DNA of 64,000 nt from contig OY759266.1 in the NCBI GenBank assembly GCA_963662155.1, forward strand, positions 13,461,835-13,525,834, read 5' to 3'. A program made the translations under genes and the position numbers. Positions 54,249-64,000 of the stretch are shown here, in pieces. Each line of letters begins with the position of its first letter. Position 1 is the stretch's first letter. The notes beneath the pieces are model-generated. The model searched no databases and had not been told where the DNA came from. It saw nothing but the letters and a program-made list of their open reading frames with translations. The stretch comes from Lamellibrachia columna. Lineage: Eukaryota; Annelida; Polychaeta; Sabellida; Siboglinidae.

Positions 54249-54519
54249 AGTTGCCATATTATGGCGATACATTATTAAACGGAACAGCTTAGAAGTATCA
54301 GTTACTTGTCAAATAACAGAAAAGTTGGACCTAACGTACTGATGCCATATTGTCTAGAATGTGACTGACTTAATTGTAAAATTATTAAAAACAATAATTT
54401 TAATGTCGCTAAACAAAACTTGTTGACGGCATAAAGCTGATCTTTCTTTTAATGCGACGGTTTGGTAATTTCATTTAGTCATAGCTTTGCTAGGCATGGA
54501 TCGTGTCGGAGTAAGAAGT

Positions 54520-54660
54520 ATTGGCAAGTCAAGTTACGAGTCAATGACCTGCAAGTCAAGTCAACTTTCAAGTCGATGACCTCAAATTCAAGTCTCGAGT
54601 CATCTTTCTGAATTCCAAGTCAAGTCACCGTTCGAATCACAAGTCAAGTCTATTTTATAA
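54520..54660. repeat. CAAGTCAAGTC-type tandem repeat, block 1
   Basis: Degenerate CAAGTCAAGTCA and ATGACCTGCAAG units ending CGAGTCATCTTTCTGAATTC. Block 2 (58280-58500) has the same units and the same ending, in the same orientation. Confidence 0.85.
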
Positions 54661-54839
54661 AACCTAAAATTTAAGTTGTCTCTTGCTATTAAACGTGACT
54701 TAGGAAATGTCATAGTTGATACAGTTAACAACTGGCTTGTGCAGTTACGTTTCTGACAGTCAACACTCGCTCTGTAATCACTGTCAAACAGCAGACTGAA
54801 ATGATTACTGATTACACTTCAGAAAGATCAGATGCGAGA

Positions 54840-57800
54840 GCATCGCATCCCCAATGTGAGCTCCGTCTTCTTCTTCCCCTTACTCTCTTGTGGAGTGGGG
54901 TCCAAGTCACTTGATTGCTTCTTCCACTTTCATTGTTAATGTTCTCCATTTCCCTCTGTCTTCTGCGGTGGTCTTCCACTCTTGACCGTTCGTACCTGCC
55001 CTTTCAAGATGTCGTTTGACACAGTTTTTCCATCGCAGCTTTGGTCTTCCTCTTCTTCATCTGCCACCCTCTTCTGCTTTCCATGCTCTTTTCGATAGCC
55101 TGTCTTCACCCATTCTTTGCACATGTCCTGCCCATCTCATTCAGCTTCCGGTACTTTCATCTTTAGATGTTTTTTCATGCCAATCTCTTCTCTCAATTCC
55201 TACATCTTCCTTATATCTTCTTGGGTTACTTTGCATATTCTTCGGACCCAGTTGTTTTCTACTATTTGCATCTTCTCTTCTCATCCTGTCTCTCTGTCAG
55301 TGCCAGTGTTCCCAACCTGTATATACAGGATGGTACCACAGGCTTCCAACACTTCTCCTTTTAGTTGTTTCTTCAGTTTTCTGTCCCATATAATGCCTTC
55401 CCTTCTCCTCCACGCTGCTGCTCCTGCTTGCTCTCTCCTCTGTATTTCCTTACTACTTCCTCCATCCTCACACACTGTGCCACCCAAGTATACCAAACTG
55501 TTTACTTGTTTAATGGTCTTTCCGTCAACAACTACATGTAAGTCCACCTCTTGTTCGCCTATCCACATTACTTCTGTCTTCTCCAGATTCAGACGGAGGC
55601 AATGTTTTCTAAAGGTGTTACTCCATTCTTGCAATGTTTTCTGTAAATCTTTGTTATCAGCCACCACTGCTAGGTTATCTGCATATAGTATCTTCTTAAG
55701 TTCTTCCTGTTCAGATACCTTTCCACTGATCAGGCTCATCACCATAATGAAAAGCAGGGGACTCAAGGCACTTCCCTGTCTAAGTCCTATTCCCACTCCA
55801 AATTGTTCCGATGTTTCTCTTTCAGGTCTCACAACTTCTGTTGTCTCCTTGTATATTTACTCAACTATTCTGACATCTGCCTCTCCAACCTCCATCCATC
55901 TCATGAGTGCAAACGCAAGTTCTCTCGGCACGGTGTCGAATGCCTTTTCCAGATCGATTAACCGAATGCTACATCTTTTCTAAATTATCTCCTCTTCTCA
56001 ATAATTGGTCTGATGGTAAACAATCCATCATCCGTTCCTCTCCATTTCCCAAATACTCGGCTGATTCTCTCCGATTTTGCTCTCCACTATATGCCTCACC
56101 CTAGCATCCAGTATCCTTTCCATCAGTTTCAGGGCTTGGTTGAGTAATGTGATACCTCTGTATCTCCCTGGATCATGGATGTCCCCTTTCCCCTTCCATA
56201 TCGGCACAATCACTCTTCTTCGCCACTCTGTTGGCATCTCTCCTGTTGTGAAGCACACATTAAACAGTCTGGTCAGCCCCTTGATTCCCACTAGTCTGCT
56301 TGGTTTCACCATTTCCACTGACAGTTCGTCCACTCCTACAGCCTTCTCAGTTTTCATCTTCTTTACAGCTTTCTCCACCTTTTCTTCTGTTACTGTCCTC
56401 ACCTCCAACTCTCACCTTACATAATGTGGTATCTCTATCTCACATTCTCCCTCCGGGTTTAGTAGTTTCTTGAAATACTCCTCCCATACACTTAGCACTT
56501 GTCCCATCGCTTCCCTTCATTGCAGATGTTCGAGTAGTATCTTTGCTATCTCTGTCTCTATCTCTGACCAGCTGGAAGATATATTTTTTCCCACCATCTT
56601 CTTCAATCCTATCGCGCCATTCCTGTTGTATGTTATCTCTTGCTTTCGCAACAGTCTTGTTTGCTGCGTTCTTCTTCTCCCGGTACTTCTGCTCCAGCCT
56701 TGTCTTTTCTGCCTCACTCGCTTCTTCCAAACACTTCTGTGCCTCCTTCTTTTCTTGTATAGCTTGTCCAACTTCCGGGTTCCACCACCACTGTTCTTTC
56801 GACTTTGTGTGGGCTTTCCTGATGTTCAGCCACATATTTTCTCAGCTGTTCCAACAAAGCCTTCCTTAAATGCTGTCCACTCTGCTTCCACATCCTACAT
56901 TTGTTCTTTAATTTGCCTGAACTTCTACTTCGCTTTTGTATTTTTCCATCACCTCTCCTTCACATTTCCACCACCTGATCACCTGCATTTGCTTCCTCCT
57001 TCTTTGTTTGTCCACATTTCACAAACCAATGGTTTATATTGGCTCGTTATGTGCTCTCCTGCACATAACCTTGCAGTCTCTAATCGTGTTTCGCTGACAA
57101 CTTCTGACAATCAGCAGATCTATCTCTGTTCTGTTGTTCCCAGTTCTGTAGGTTATCTTGTGTGACTCCCTCTTCTGGAAGAAGGAGTTTACCACCACCA
57201 ACTGGTTTCTGGCGAACATCTCCACCAGGTCTTGTCCCTCTCTGTTTCTGGCTCTTTCCCACATGTGCATTCATGTCACCTGACACAACCAACATTGTCT
57301 CCGGCACCACTTGCCCGATAATTTCTTCCAAGTTACTTCGGGATGCGTCCTTGTGTTCTTGCGTTCTCCGTGTCTGTGGTACATATACTGATAGTATATA
57401 CATCATCTGTCCTCCAACCAATGTCCACACTGCAATGATCCTGCCTCCACATCTCTACCATGATGAATTCCTTACTGCATTCCTCATTCATAATCACTCC
57501 CACTCCATTTGTCTTTCCATCTCCCCCTGCACGCAGCATCTTAAATCCTTCACCCAGATTCACGGCTCTATCCCCTTTCCACTTCGTTTCTTGGACCCCA
57601 ACACCAAGAGCTGCCTCCTCTTCATTAGCTCAACCACTCCACTCTCTTTCCAGTCATTGTACCCACATTGAGGGTGGCAAACCGGACTTCGCATGAGAGC
57701 CGCTGCCGGCTGTTCGACCCCCCAGGTCTTCGCTGAGTCCCAGCGCGTCGGTTCCCCCGCACGCGCTAGCCAATCTCGTAATTACTAAGTGACATGGCAT

Positions 57801-58270
57801 GTAATTTGTAATTTCATTTAGTCGAACCCCATGGCGCTGTCCATGCTGACCCATGTGGTGGGTTTGTCCTCCAGGTTTTCCTTCCTCTAGATCATTGTCT
57901 TCCATGACTAGTGGACTTGACCTGCCCATGGTTTGAAATCGGAGTTTCCCTTCTCCTAGACCCACTGCCTGCCAAGGCTAATGAATTGGGTCTATCCAAG
58001 CTTTAGAATCAGAGTTATCCTTCTCCTAGATCCCTAGCATGTTAGCCTGGGGCCGTAAGGTGCAGTTACCACGGTGTACCACGAGGAGGTCATGCTAGGT
58101 CATGGTCATGTCCCTTTTCACCCCTTTGAGGGGGCAAGCTGGCGGTCGCAGCTGAAAGCGAGAGCGTGAAGCGCACGCACTACCAACTACTCACTCCCTA
58201 CACTACGACACTAGACGCATCACACAGGCCCGTGTAACCACCACAACACCTGTGTGAGCTCGGTGTGGAA
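54840..58270 (-). mobile_element. RTE-like non-LTR retrotransposon, inactive
   Basis: About 3.4 kb, apparently with its 5' region (GC-richer, 57970-58270) retained. Endonuclease and RT are both recognisable. It sits between two CAAGTCAAGTC-type blocks. The 3' end near 54840 has a small hairpin, GATGCGAGAGCATCGCATC. Confidence 0.85.
54936..57700 (-). pseudogene. RTE-like endonuclease/reverse transcriptase with frameshifts
   Basis: In order on the minus strand: VRFATLNVGTMTGKES (about 57690), VNLGEGFKMLRAGGDGKTNG then VGVIMNEE, MMYILSVYVPQ and SGDMNAHVGKS (endonuclease), HMWERARNREGQDLVEMFAR and KITYRTGNNRTEIDLLIVR. Then comes the Lys-rich linker WWWNPEVGQAIQEKKEAQK (56835-56440). RT blocks are EKAVGVDELSVEMVK, GRYRGITLLNQALKLMERIL, LRQGSALSPLLFIMVMSL and ILYADNLAVVADNKDLQ, then SLVYLGGTVCEDGGSSKEIQ. 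Several frame changes and stops. The RT catalytic motif reads YADN instead of YADD, so it is dead even if the frame were continuous. Clade assignment is from general resemblance. Confidence 0.85.
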
Positions 58271-58279
58271 ACATGATAA

Positions 58280-58500
58280 TCAGACACGCTGGCAAGGCAA
58301 GTCAAGTCAATAACCTGCAATTCAAGTCACAAGTCAATAATCTGCAAGTCAAGTCACAAGTCAATAACTTGCAATTCAAGTCAAAAGTCAATAACCTGAA
58401 AGTCAAGTCACAAGTCAATAACTTGCAAGTCAAATCACAAGTCAATAACCTGCAAGTCAAGTCTCGAGTCATCTATCTGAATTCCAAATCAAGTAAAAAA
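58280..58500. repeat. CAAGTCAAGTC-type tandem repeat, block 2
   Basis: About seven copies of a 27-bp unit, AATAACCTGCAAGTCAAGTC ACAAGTC, with CGAGTCATCTATCTGAATTC at the right end. Frame-preserving 9-aa repeats can be read but no gene signals accompany them. Confidence 0.9.
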
Positions 58501-58556
58501 AAAGCCTCTGTGACCCGAGTCAACGAGTCTGGTAGGCCTACGAATCGTTTGGAGTA

Positions 58557-59808
58557 TGGAGAGACCGGGGCTAGTTGTATACGGGGGCAAGTTGTTACAG
58601 AGGCGTTTTACGAAAAGAGAGCACACTTATCCTGGACAGTAGTTGGTTGAAAGTCCACCAGCAGACACACTGTTCAAAAATCGTGAGTTAAGAAGATGAA
58701 ATTAGTGACATGTGGACAAAATGATTTTGGATATGTCCACATAATATCATCTCATGCCGCCATTTTCGTGAATGAAGCTTGAAACATGTCTACTATATAT
58801 AGTATAAGAGGTTATGCCAAGTTAAATTGAAATGCAGGATTTGTTATCGTCCACGTGCGTTCAATTGCAAACGTTGTGTTTGAGGCAAGTTGTTACAGTT
58901 GTACTGGGGCAAGTTGTTTCAACTGTAACAACACACGGGCGGCTCGTACCGATGGTATAGCCAGCGAGAATGACCGAAAGAACAACATTTATTTAACCAC
59001 GACGTGTGAACGTTTTATTTAACCCGTGAAGCCTAGCGTACTGGTTTACAACCAGTACTGTAAATGCTAGCAGCGTTCAGCAAAATTAACAAATATTTCA
59101 GAAGGGCGGGTTCCACATAAATGAAAAAAATTGCACTCTAGATAAGCCAAAGGCTTCCTTGTCCACTTGCCATCTGGGTGTTTTGCCTTGGATGGCAATC
59201 TTGTTCAATCTTGTTAATTTGTTATGGCACAGCCCTATTTGAGCAATTAATAAAGATTGGACGATTAATTGAAATGTGGATATTCGTGTGCGTGAGTGCG
59301 TACGTGTGTGTATCATTCGATCAAGTAGAAGACGCATTACATATATATTGCCATTCATTATTTAATACTCCATTGAATAATTTATAGTCCATTCACAATT
59401 GTTTCTTTAAAATGTTTGTAAAAATTAAAAGCTTAATATATGAAGCTGTAAACACCTACATTGTTATGCACACTGTGTATAATAGTAAGTGTGAATAGTC
59501 CAATTAATGTAATAACGGTAATATGTATGAGTGACACTTGCTTTGTGATCCACCCGTTCTTTGCTGTGACAACATGCTCGTATGGTGTAACAACTTGCCC
59601 CGCTTACGGGGCTAGTTGTTACAGTCGACCGCGCCTGGGAAACTTCACATATCTACCTAACCACACTATGGAATATCAATGGTGTGGCACATTTTATTAA
59701 CACAAATAATACATTTAATATATACGTTGACATAAATAATGAATCTAACATACTTTTCACAAAACGTGACTTTAACTGAAACTTGTAACAACTATCCCCG
59801 GTCTCCCG
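58557..59808. mobile_element. TA-flanked inverted-repeat DNA transposon, 1.25 kb
   Basis: Left TGGAGAGACCGGGGCTAGTT and right (reversed) CGGGAGACCGGGGATAGTTG are inverted. TA at 58555-58556 and 59809-59810 is the target duplication. GGGGCAAGTTGTTACAG-type motifs recur at about 58583, 58865-58925 and 59585-59625 in both orientations. No transposase; non-autonomous Tc1/mariner-pogo type is likely. A LINE 3' fragment is nested inside. Confidence 0.8.
59050..59216 (+). mobile_element. CR1-like LINE 3' fragment inside the TA-flanked transposon
   Basis: AATGCTAGCAGCGTTCAGCA, TTTCAGAAGGGCGGGTTCCA, then GCTTCCTTGTCCACTTGCCA and GGATGGCAATCTTGTTCAAT, matching the last codons and the tail of the LINE family. 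Confidence 0.8.
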
Positions 59809-59810
59809 TA

Positions 59811-60970
59811 CCATTATCATCTAGGTGCCAACATGCTGCTCATGGAAAAAAAAGCGGGAAAGTGCTCGTGGGAAATGGGAAGCCTCCTCCTCCTCCACTC
59901 AGCTTTCGTTGTTTTTAGCGGACTCACACGTGTTGTTTTAGAGATCGCCATTTTGATTTTTCCGTTCGCAGAACATTTGAAAACAGTTGAGACCAGAGAA
60001 ATAGCATGCGCCTAGAACGGCCTCGGTTGCAACAAATTTATTTTACGGTATTGTAGCGTTACAAAAAAAAAACTGGACAGACATTTTGTCACCTTACTAC
60101 TAGCTTACCCCCGGAATCAGCAGGGTTGGTATGCACGAGAAAACGGTATGTCCTGCCAGAAAGAAATGTTAACACCCATGCAATGTCACTCTAGCGTTGC
60201 AAGTGCAACAACGATCGCACGCAGGGCGTCGACAATCCATTCGTCTTGCGCGCAACAATCCGATTGATTGACTGCAGGAGTTGGCTTTTTGTTGTCGAGA
60301 GACGTGCGGCTTGCTTCCAGTTCATTAAAACAGTTGCTACGGAAATACACATCGACTGAAACTGTTGGTCGGAGAATGACAGCATTTCTGGCCAGACAAA
60401 TGTGAACGTTCGTTTCTAGTGTGGACAAGCTTGGTTGTCTTCATAAAAATCAAGCATTGTTTTTTCTAATTAATCTACGTTCATTCTTATGGCCGATATA
60501 TCAAGTTATCATCATCATTTAACACTTATCACTTCCGCAATTGGTAGAAACATATGCAACAATTTTACTTCGAATTTAATGTCGTGTTAGCCTACAATTA
60601 AACAGACAAATACGGATCAGTGGCTAGATTTCTACAGGTAAAGGTACGCTTTTGAACAGTCCTTGGGATTGATCAAAGCGCTTTACACTTCACCGCCTGG
60701 CTGACCTTTTCATTCTAACTTCTCTGGGAAGCATTCCTACCGTAAATAAGTAATTATTGTCAATGAGAACATGATTTAGAACTTTGTGAATAGCCGACAT
60801 AAGTCTTGATTTAACAATTTTGGAGGTTGGATATGGATGTTACCTCAACGTATAGCTAGTTAATGGCGAAAGAAAAGAAAACATTTCCAACCAAACCAAA
60901 ATTAGAGGGCGCGTAAACAAATGTAATTAACTACGTTTAAGGATCTAAAAAGGGTGCCTCGATTTACACT
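59811..60970. other. No gene recognised
   Basis: Unique sequence, somewhat less AT-rich at 59830-60430. Short ORFs on both strands overlap each other and show no domain. Confidence 0.4.
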
Positions 60971-60974
60971 TTGT

Positions 60975-61749
60975 TTCACCATGTTTCACCATGTTTCAAC
61001 ATGTTTCCAGAACTGAGAGACCTTAGTTATGAAGAACGCCTGAAAGAATGTGGTTTAACAACTCTAGAGACAAGGAGGTTAAGAGGAGATCATATTGAAG
61101 TTTTTAAGATATTGAATGGGTATGAAAATATTGATAGAAATATGTTTTTCTCACTCAAGAAGGATAGCAGAACTAGAGGACATGAGGTAAAATTAGTAAA
61201 GGATCAATGTAGATTGGACATCAGGAAGCACTCGTTCTCACAGAGGACAATAAATGAATGGAACAAATTGTCTACAGATTGTGTAACTGCTAGCAGCATG
61301 AATATGTTTAAAAACAAGGTTGACACATATCTCAGGAGGGCGGGTTATAAATAAATGAACATTGTTGGATTCTCGATAAGCCAATGGCTTCCTTGTCCAC
61401 TTGCCATCTGGGTCTTTGGCTTGGATGGCAAATCTTGTTTCACCATGTTTCACCATGTTTCACCATGTTTCACCATGTTTCAACATGTTTCACCATGTTT
61501 CACAATGTTTCACCATGTTTCAACATGTTTCACCATGTTTCACCATGTTTCACAATGTTTCACCATGTTTCAACATGTTTCACCATGTTTCAACATGTTT
61601 CACCATGTTTCACCATGTTTCAACATGTTTCACTATGTTTCACCATGTTTCAACATGTTTCACCATGTTTCACCATGTTTCACCATGTTTCACCATGTTT
61701 CAACTTGTTTCAACATGTTTCAACATGTTTCACCATGTTTCACCATGTA
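60975..61749. repeat. 10-bp minisatellite split by a LINE fragment
   Basis: CACCATGTTT / CAACATGTTT units occur on both sides of a truncated LINE: about three copies at 60975-61003 and about 31 at 61436-61749. The LINE fragment begins in CAACATGTTTCCAGAACTGA and ends in GGCAAATCTTGTTTCACCAT. Confidence 0.92.
61004..61435 (+). mobile_element. 5'-truncated CR1-like LINE, C-terminal ORF2 and tail
   Basis: An open frame of about 115 codons ends at 61354: PELRDLSYEERLKECGLTTL then ETRRLRGDHIEVFKILNGYE ... TRGHEVKLVKDQCRLDIRKH ... INEWNKL. This is the C-terminal block of the same ORF2 as copies 1 and 2, without stops here. The 3' tail module follows (61372-61433). Probably the youngest of the copies in the window. 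Confidence 0.92.
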
Positions 61750-61959
61750 TGTGTCTACTTTATTGTACACTTCGATTTCTCATCCTATAAATCAATCAAC
61801 CAATCAATCATACTTTCGGATCAAAGCTCCAGTGAACACCTACGACATCCACGTTCCCTGGGTGCGATTAGTTTTGAACGACCCAGTGGCGTATGTAGTA
61901 GAGGGAGCCACTGGGCCATGCTCCCTTCTGCTTGATGTTTTCCGTTGTGCCGCTGCATG

Positions 61960-62290
61960 GGCGACTAGGCTTGCCCTCCCCTTGTCCTCCCCTTGTCCTC
62001 CTCTTGGCCTCCCTTGCCCTCCCCTTGTCCTATCCTTGGCCTCCCATTTTCCTACCCTGGCCCTCCTCTTGCCCTCAGGCTTGGCCTCCACGTGACCTCC
62101 CTTGCCCTCCCTTGACCTCCCTTGGCCTCCCCCTTGACTCCCCCTTGCCCTCCACATTGTCCTCCCCATTGGCCTCCCCGTGACCCCTATTGCCCTCCCT
62201 TGACCTCCCCTTGGCCTCCCCAGTAACTCCCCTTGCCCTCCCTTGACCTCCCTTTGGCCTCCCCTGTGACACCCCTTGCCCCCCCTTGCG
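61960..62290. repeat. Pyrimidine-rich CCTTGCCCTCC-type repeat
   Basis: Degenerate tandem units of CTTGGCCTCCCCTTGCCCTC type, about 10-22 bp, almost free of A on the plus strand. Long shadow ORFs on both strands arise from it. Confidence 0.9.
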
Positions 62291-62328
62291 AGATTCTAGG
62301 TAGGAGGTATCGTCAACGTTTGTTAGTC

Positions 62329-62329
62329 A

Positions 62330-62373
<44 letters not shown>

Positions 62374-62375
62374 CG
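62329..62375. repeat. (CACG)n microsatellite
   Basis: About eleven uninterrupted CACG/ACGC tetramers. Confidence 0.97.
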
Positions 62376-63295
62376 ACCGACAAGTATGTGCAAATACAGA
62401 GTGTTGTGGACTAGCGAGAAACTGTGATCAAAAGCATTCGAAGACTATGACCCGTTTCGTGTTTTTATGTTTTGTTACAATCGCCTCGCGTACTTTGTTC
62501 AGACAGCCGACCATAAACGGTAATGCTACCACAGTATGAGCCACTAAATACCACGGTTACGTCTTAAGTACTGACACTGACGAGCATTGGGTGTAGAAGA
62601 TGTAAATAACTGCGGACACCTATTGCAGTATAATCAATTACAACAGGTAGCTGACTTTTGATCTTGTTTTGCCAACACATTCCAACTGGCTGAACATTTC
62701 CACGAGAAATTAAAGCAAGTTGCCACAGCAATGCTCATCGAGAAATTTATCAAACACGTTTGATGCTTTAAATAAAAGAACATAAACTTTTGCTTAATGT
62801 GGGAATAACACAATTTGCTAAGCCAAAGAGATCACCATAAATAAAAAGTATTTTTTTTTATTATATATAAATGTTCGTCATAAACGTGCTTTTCGTTAGC
62901 AGAGTTGCACTTTGATATGCCCGGACTGAGGCCATATTAAAGTCTATTTCCAATGCATATTAGAAGAAAAAGGGTAAGTGTATACCCCACTTTGGTGGTA
63001 AATGAACTTAACATAAACAGCCATGTAAGAATTTCGAAAGGCATTGGCTTAGGTAACAATTCCTCTGTCTCCTTTTTCGTGTTCTTCTTTATTTTCCATT
63101 TCTTGGAAAACATTTTCGTGAAAGACATTTCCTTGGAGAAAATGACCTTGAACGGAGTAGCTCACAATCACACGGGTAGCTACAACAACACATTTAACGA
63201 TACAACGATACTCATTGGTTAACTGATACGCAACTAAGATGCCCAAATTAATTGAATTTGTCGACCTCAAAATACGTCTAAATAAAAAATTCTAT
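62376..63295. other. No gene recognised
   Basis: AT-rich. An 89-codon plus-strand ORF at 62953-63222 has no recognisable motif and is antisense to similar-length ORFs. Confidence 0.4.
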
Positions 63296-63372
63296 ACTTC
63301 ATGTTTTGATATTTATTCATGTTTTGATATTTATTCATGTTTTGATATTTATCAAGCTTTGATATTTATTCA
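63296..63372. repeat. 18-bp tandem repeat, 4 copies
   Basis: TTCATGTTTTGATATTTA units, the fourth diverged (TCAAGCTTTGATATTTAT). Confidence 0.92.
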
Positions 63373-63494
63373 TGTAGCACATTTACCTTCAGAAATTAGT
63401 TCACACAGGAATTTGAGTCTAAAAAATCATCCTGTGAAAAACGTTATATTTAACTTTCAATGGATTTATTGGTATGTATTTTATTGCAGTAAAG

Positions 63495-63496
63495 TG

Positions 63497-63556
<60 letters not shown>

Positions 63557-63557
63557 T
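63495..63557. repeat. (GTGC)n microsatellite
   Basis: About fifteen uninterrupted GTGC tetramers, the reverse-complement class of the (CACG)n at 62329. Confidence 0.97.
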
Positions 63558-64000
63558 AATTAAAACTATCATATTGAAAATATCTAAAGGTGAAAAATCA
63601 CAATAGAAACCCGTTTTGTATGGATATTATGTTTAACCAACTGCGATGTCATAAATACTAATACATTCAGTGTTGCAATGTTCCCCTAAACCAGTCGTTC
63701 ATTTTACCAATGAATCTCGTTGTACGTTCTCTATAATGTGCTAAACTGGTAGACAAGCGGAACTTAAGCAGTTGATGTGACTACGAATGAAACTACCGGA
63801 TTAATCCGTCTACAAAAACTGCTTAATTTGCCAGCGTCGCCTAAATTTAACAGAGCGTAATACCAACATATCATGGTGTTGCATACGCTATGAACTCAAA
63901 AAGCTCCCTAGGCGTTAGTCGAAGCGTCCGGTAACGAATTTTCCGTCAATGAAATGTCCTCTGACAAATGGATACATATAATATTATTGTGTCAGTATAG
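63558..64000. other. Right edge, no gene recognised
   Basis: Unique sequence without ORFs of interest. Confidence 0.4.

Noticed and set aside
55117..55983. 288-aa plus-strand ORF rich in Ser, Leu and Cys
   Set aside because: Exact antisense shadow of the RTE-like reverse transcriptase; the same applies to the plus-strand ORFs at 56470-57165 and 57162-57671.
61355..62095. Long plus-strand ORFs with FHHVSPCFTMF repeats
   Set aside because: Translation of the 10-bp CACCATGTTT minisatellite and the pyrimidine-rich repeat.

Overview
This is intron-rich eukaryotic nuclear DNA from an animal. Two conserved protein-coding genes can be read exon by exon: VWA8 on the minus strand and B9D1 on the plus strand. 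Both resemble vertebrate orthologues closely but sit in a genome packed with minisatellites, CR1-like LINEs and Penelope, MULE and pogo elements. A cephalochordate (lancelet) is my best guess; another marine invertebrate is not excluded.

Layout. 1-2845 is a 26-bp minisatellite inside a VWA8 intron. 3001-24657 carries twelve VWA8 coding exons, including exon 1 with a mitochondrial-type presequence at 24492-24657. The 3' part of the gene lies beyond the left edge. The VWA8 introns hold at least six minisatellites. Intron 1 is mostly two adjacent MULE-like DNA transposons (13595-17390 and 17422-24338); the second has a 9-bp target duplication and contains a nested CR1-like LINE and a probable solo LTR. 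25521-29039 is a decayed pogo/Tigger-type transposon with a transposase pseudogene. 31250-36500 holds an unidentified transposon-protein relic and a degenerate CR1-like LINE with an ORF1 esterase domain, interrupted by a palindromic Penelope-like insertion. 36904-37319 and 39708-40624 are inverted-repeat elements, the latter carrying a tRNA-Ala-like sequence.

41288-51287 is the complete six-exon B9D1 gene (208 aa), with a probable GC-AG first intron and an array of decoy 3' splice sites before its last exon. 52432-64000 is repeat-rich: a dead RTE-like LINE (54840-58270), a TA-flanked inverted-repeat transposon (58557-59808), a 5'-truncated LINE embedded in a 10-bp minisatellite (60975-61749), pyrimidine-rich DNA and microsatellites.

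The two genes do not form a functional unit. VWA8 is a mitochondrial AAA+ ATPase and B9D1 a ciliary transition-zone protein. Their start codons point away from each other but are 16.6 kb apart, separated by transposons. I see no operon, phage or CRISPR-like system. The most unusual signals are the decoy splice-acceptor array, the palindromic Penelope insertion, the paired MULEs with a conserved mini-exon, and minisatellites that grew from LINE ends and transposon termini.
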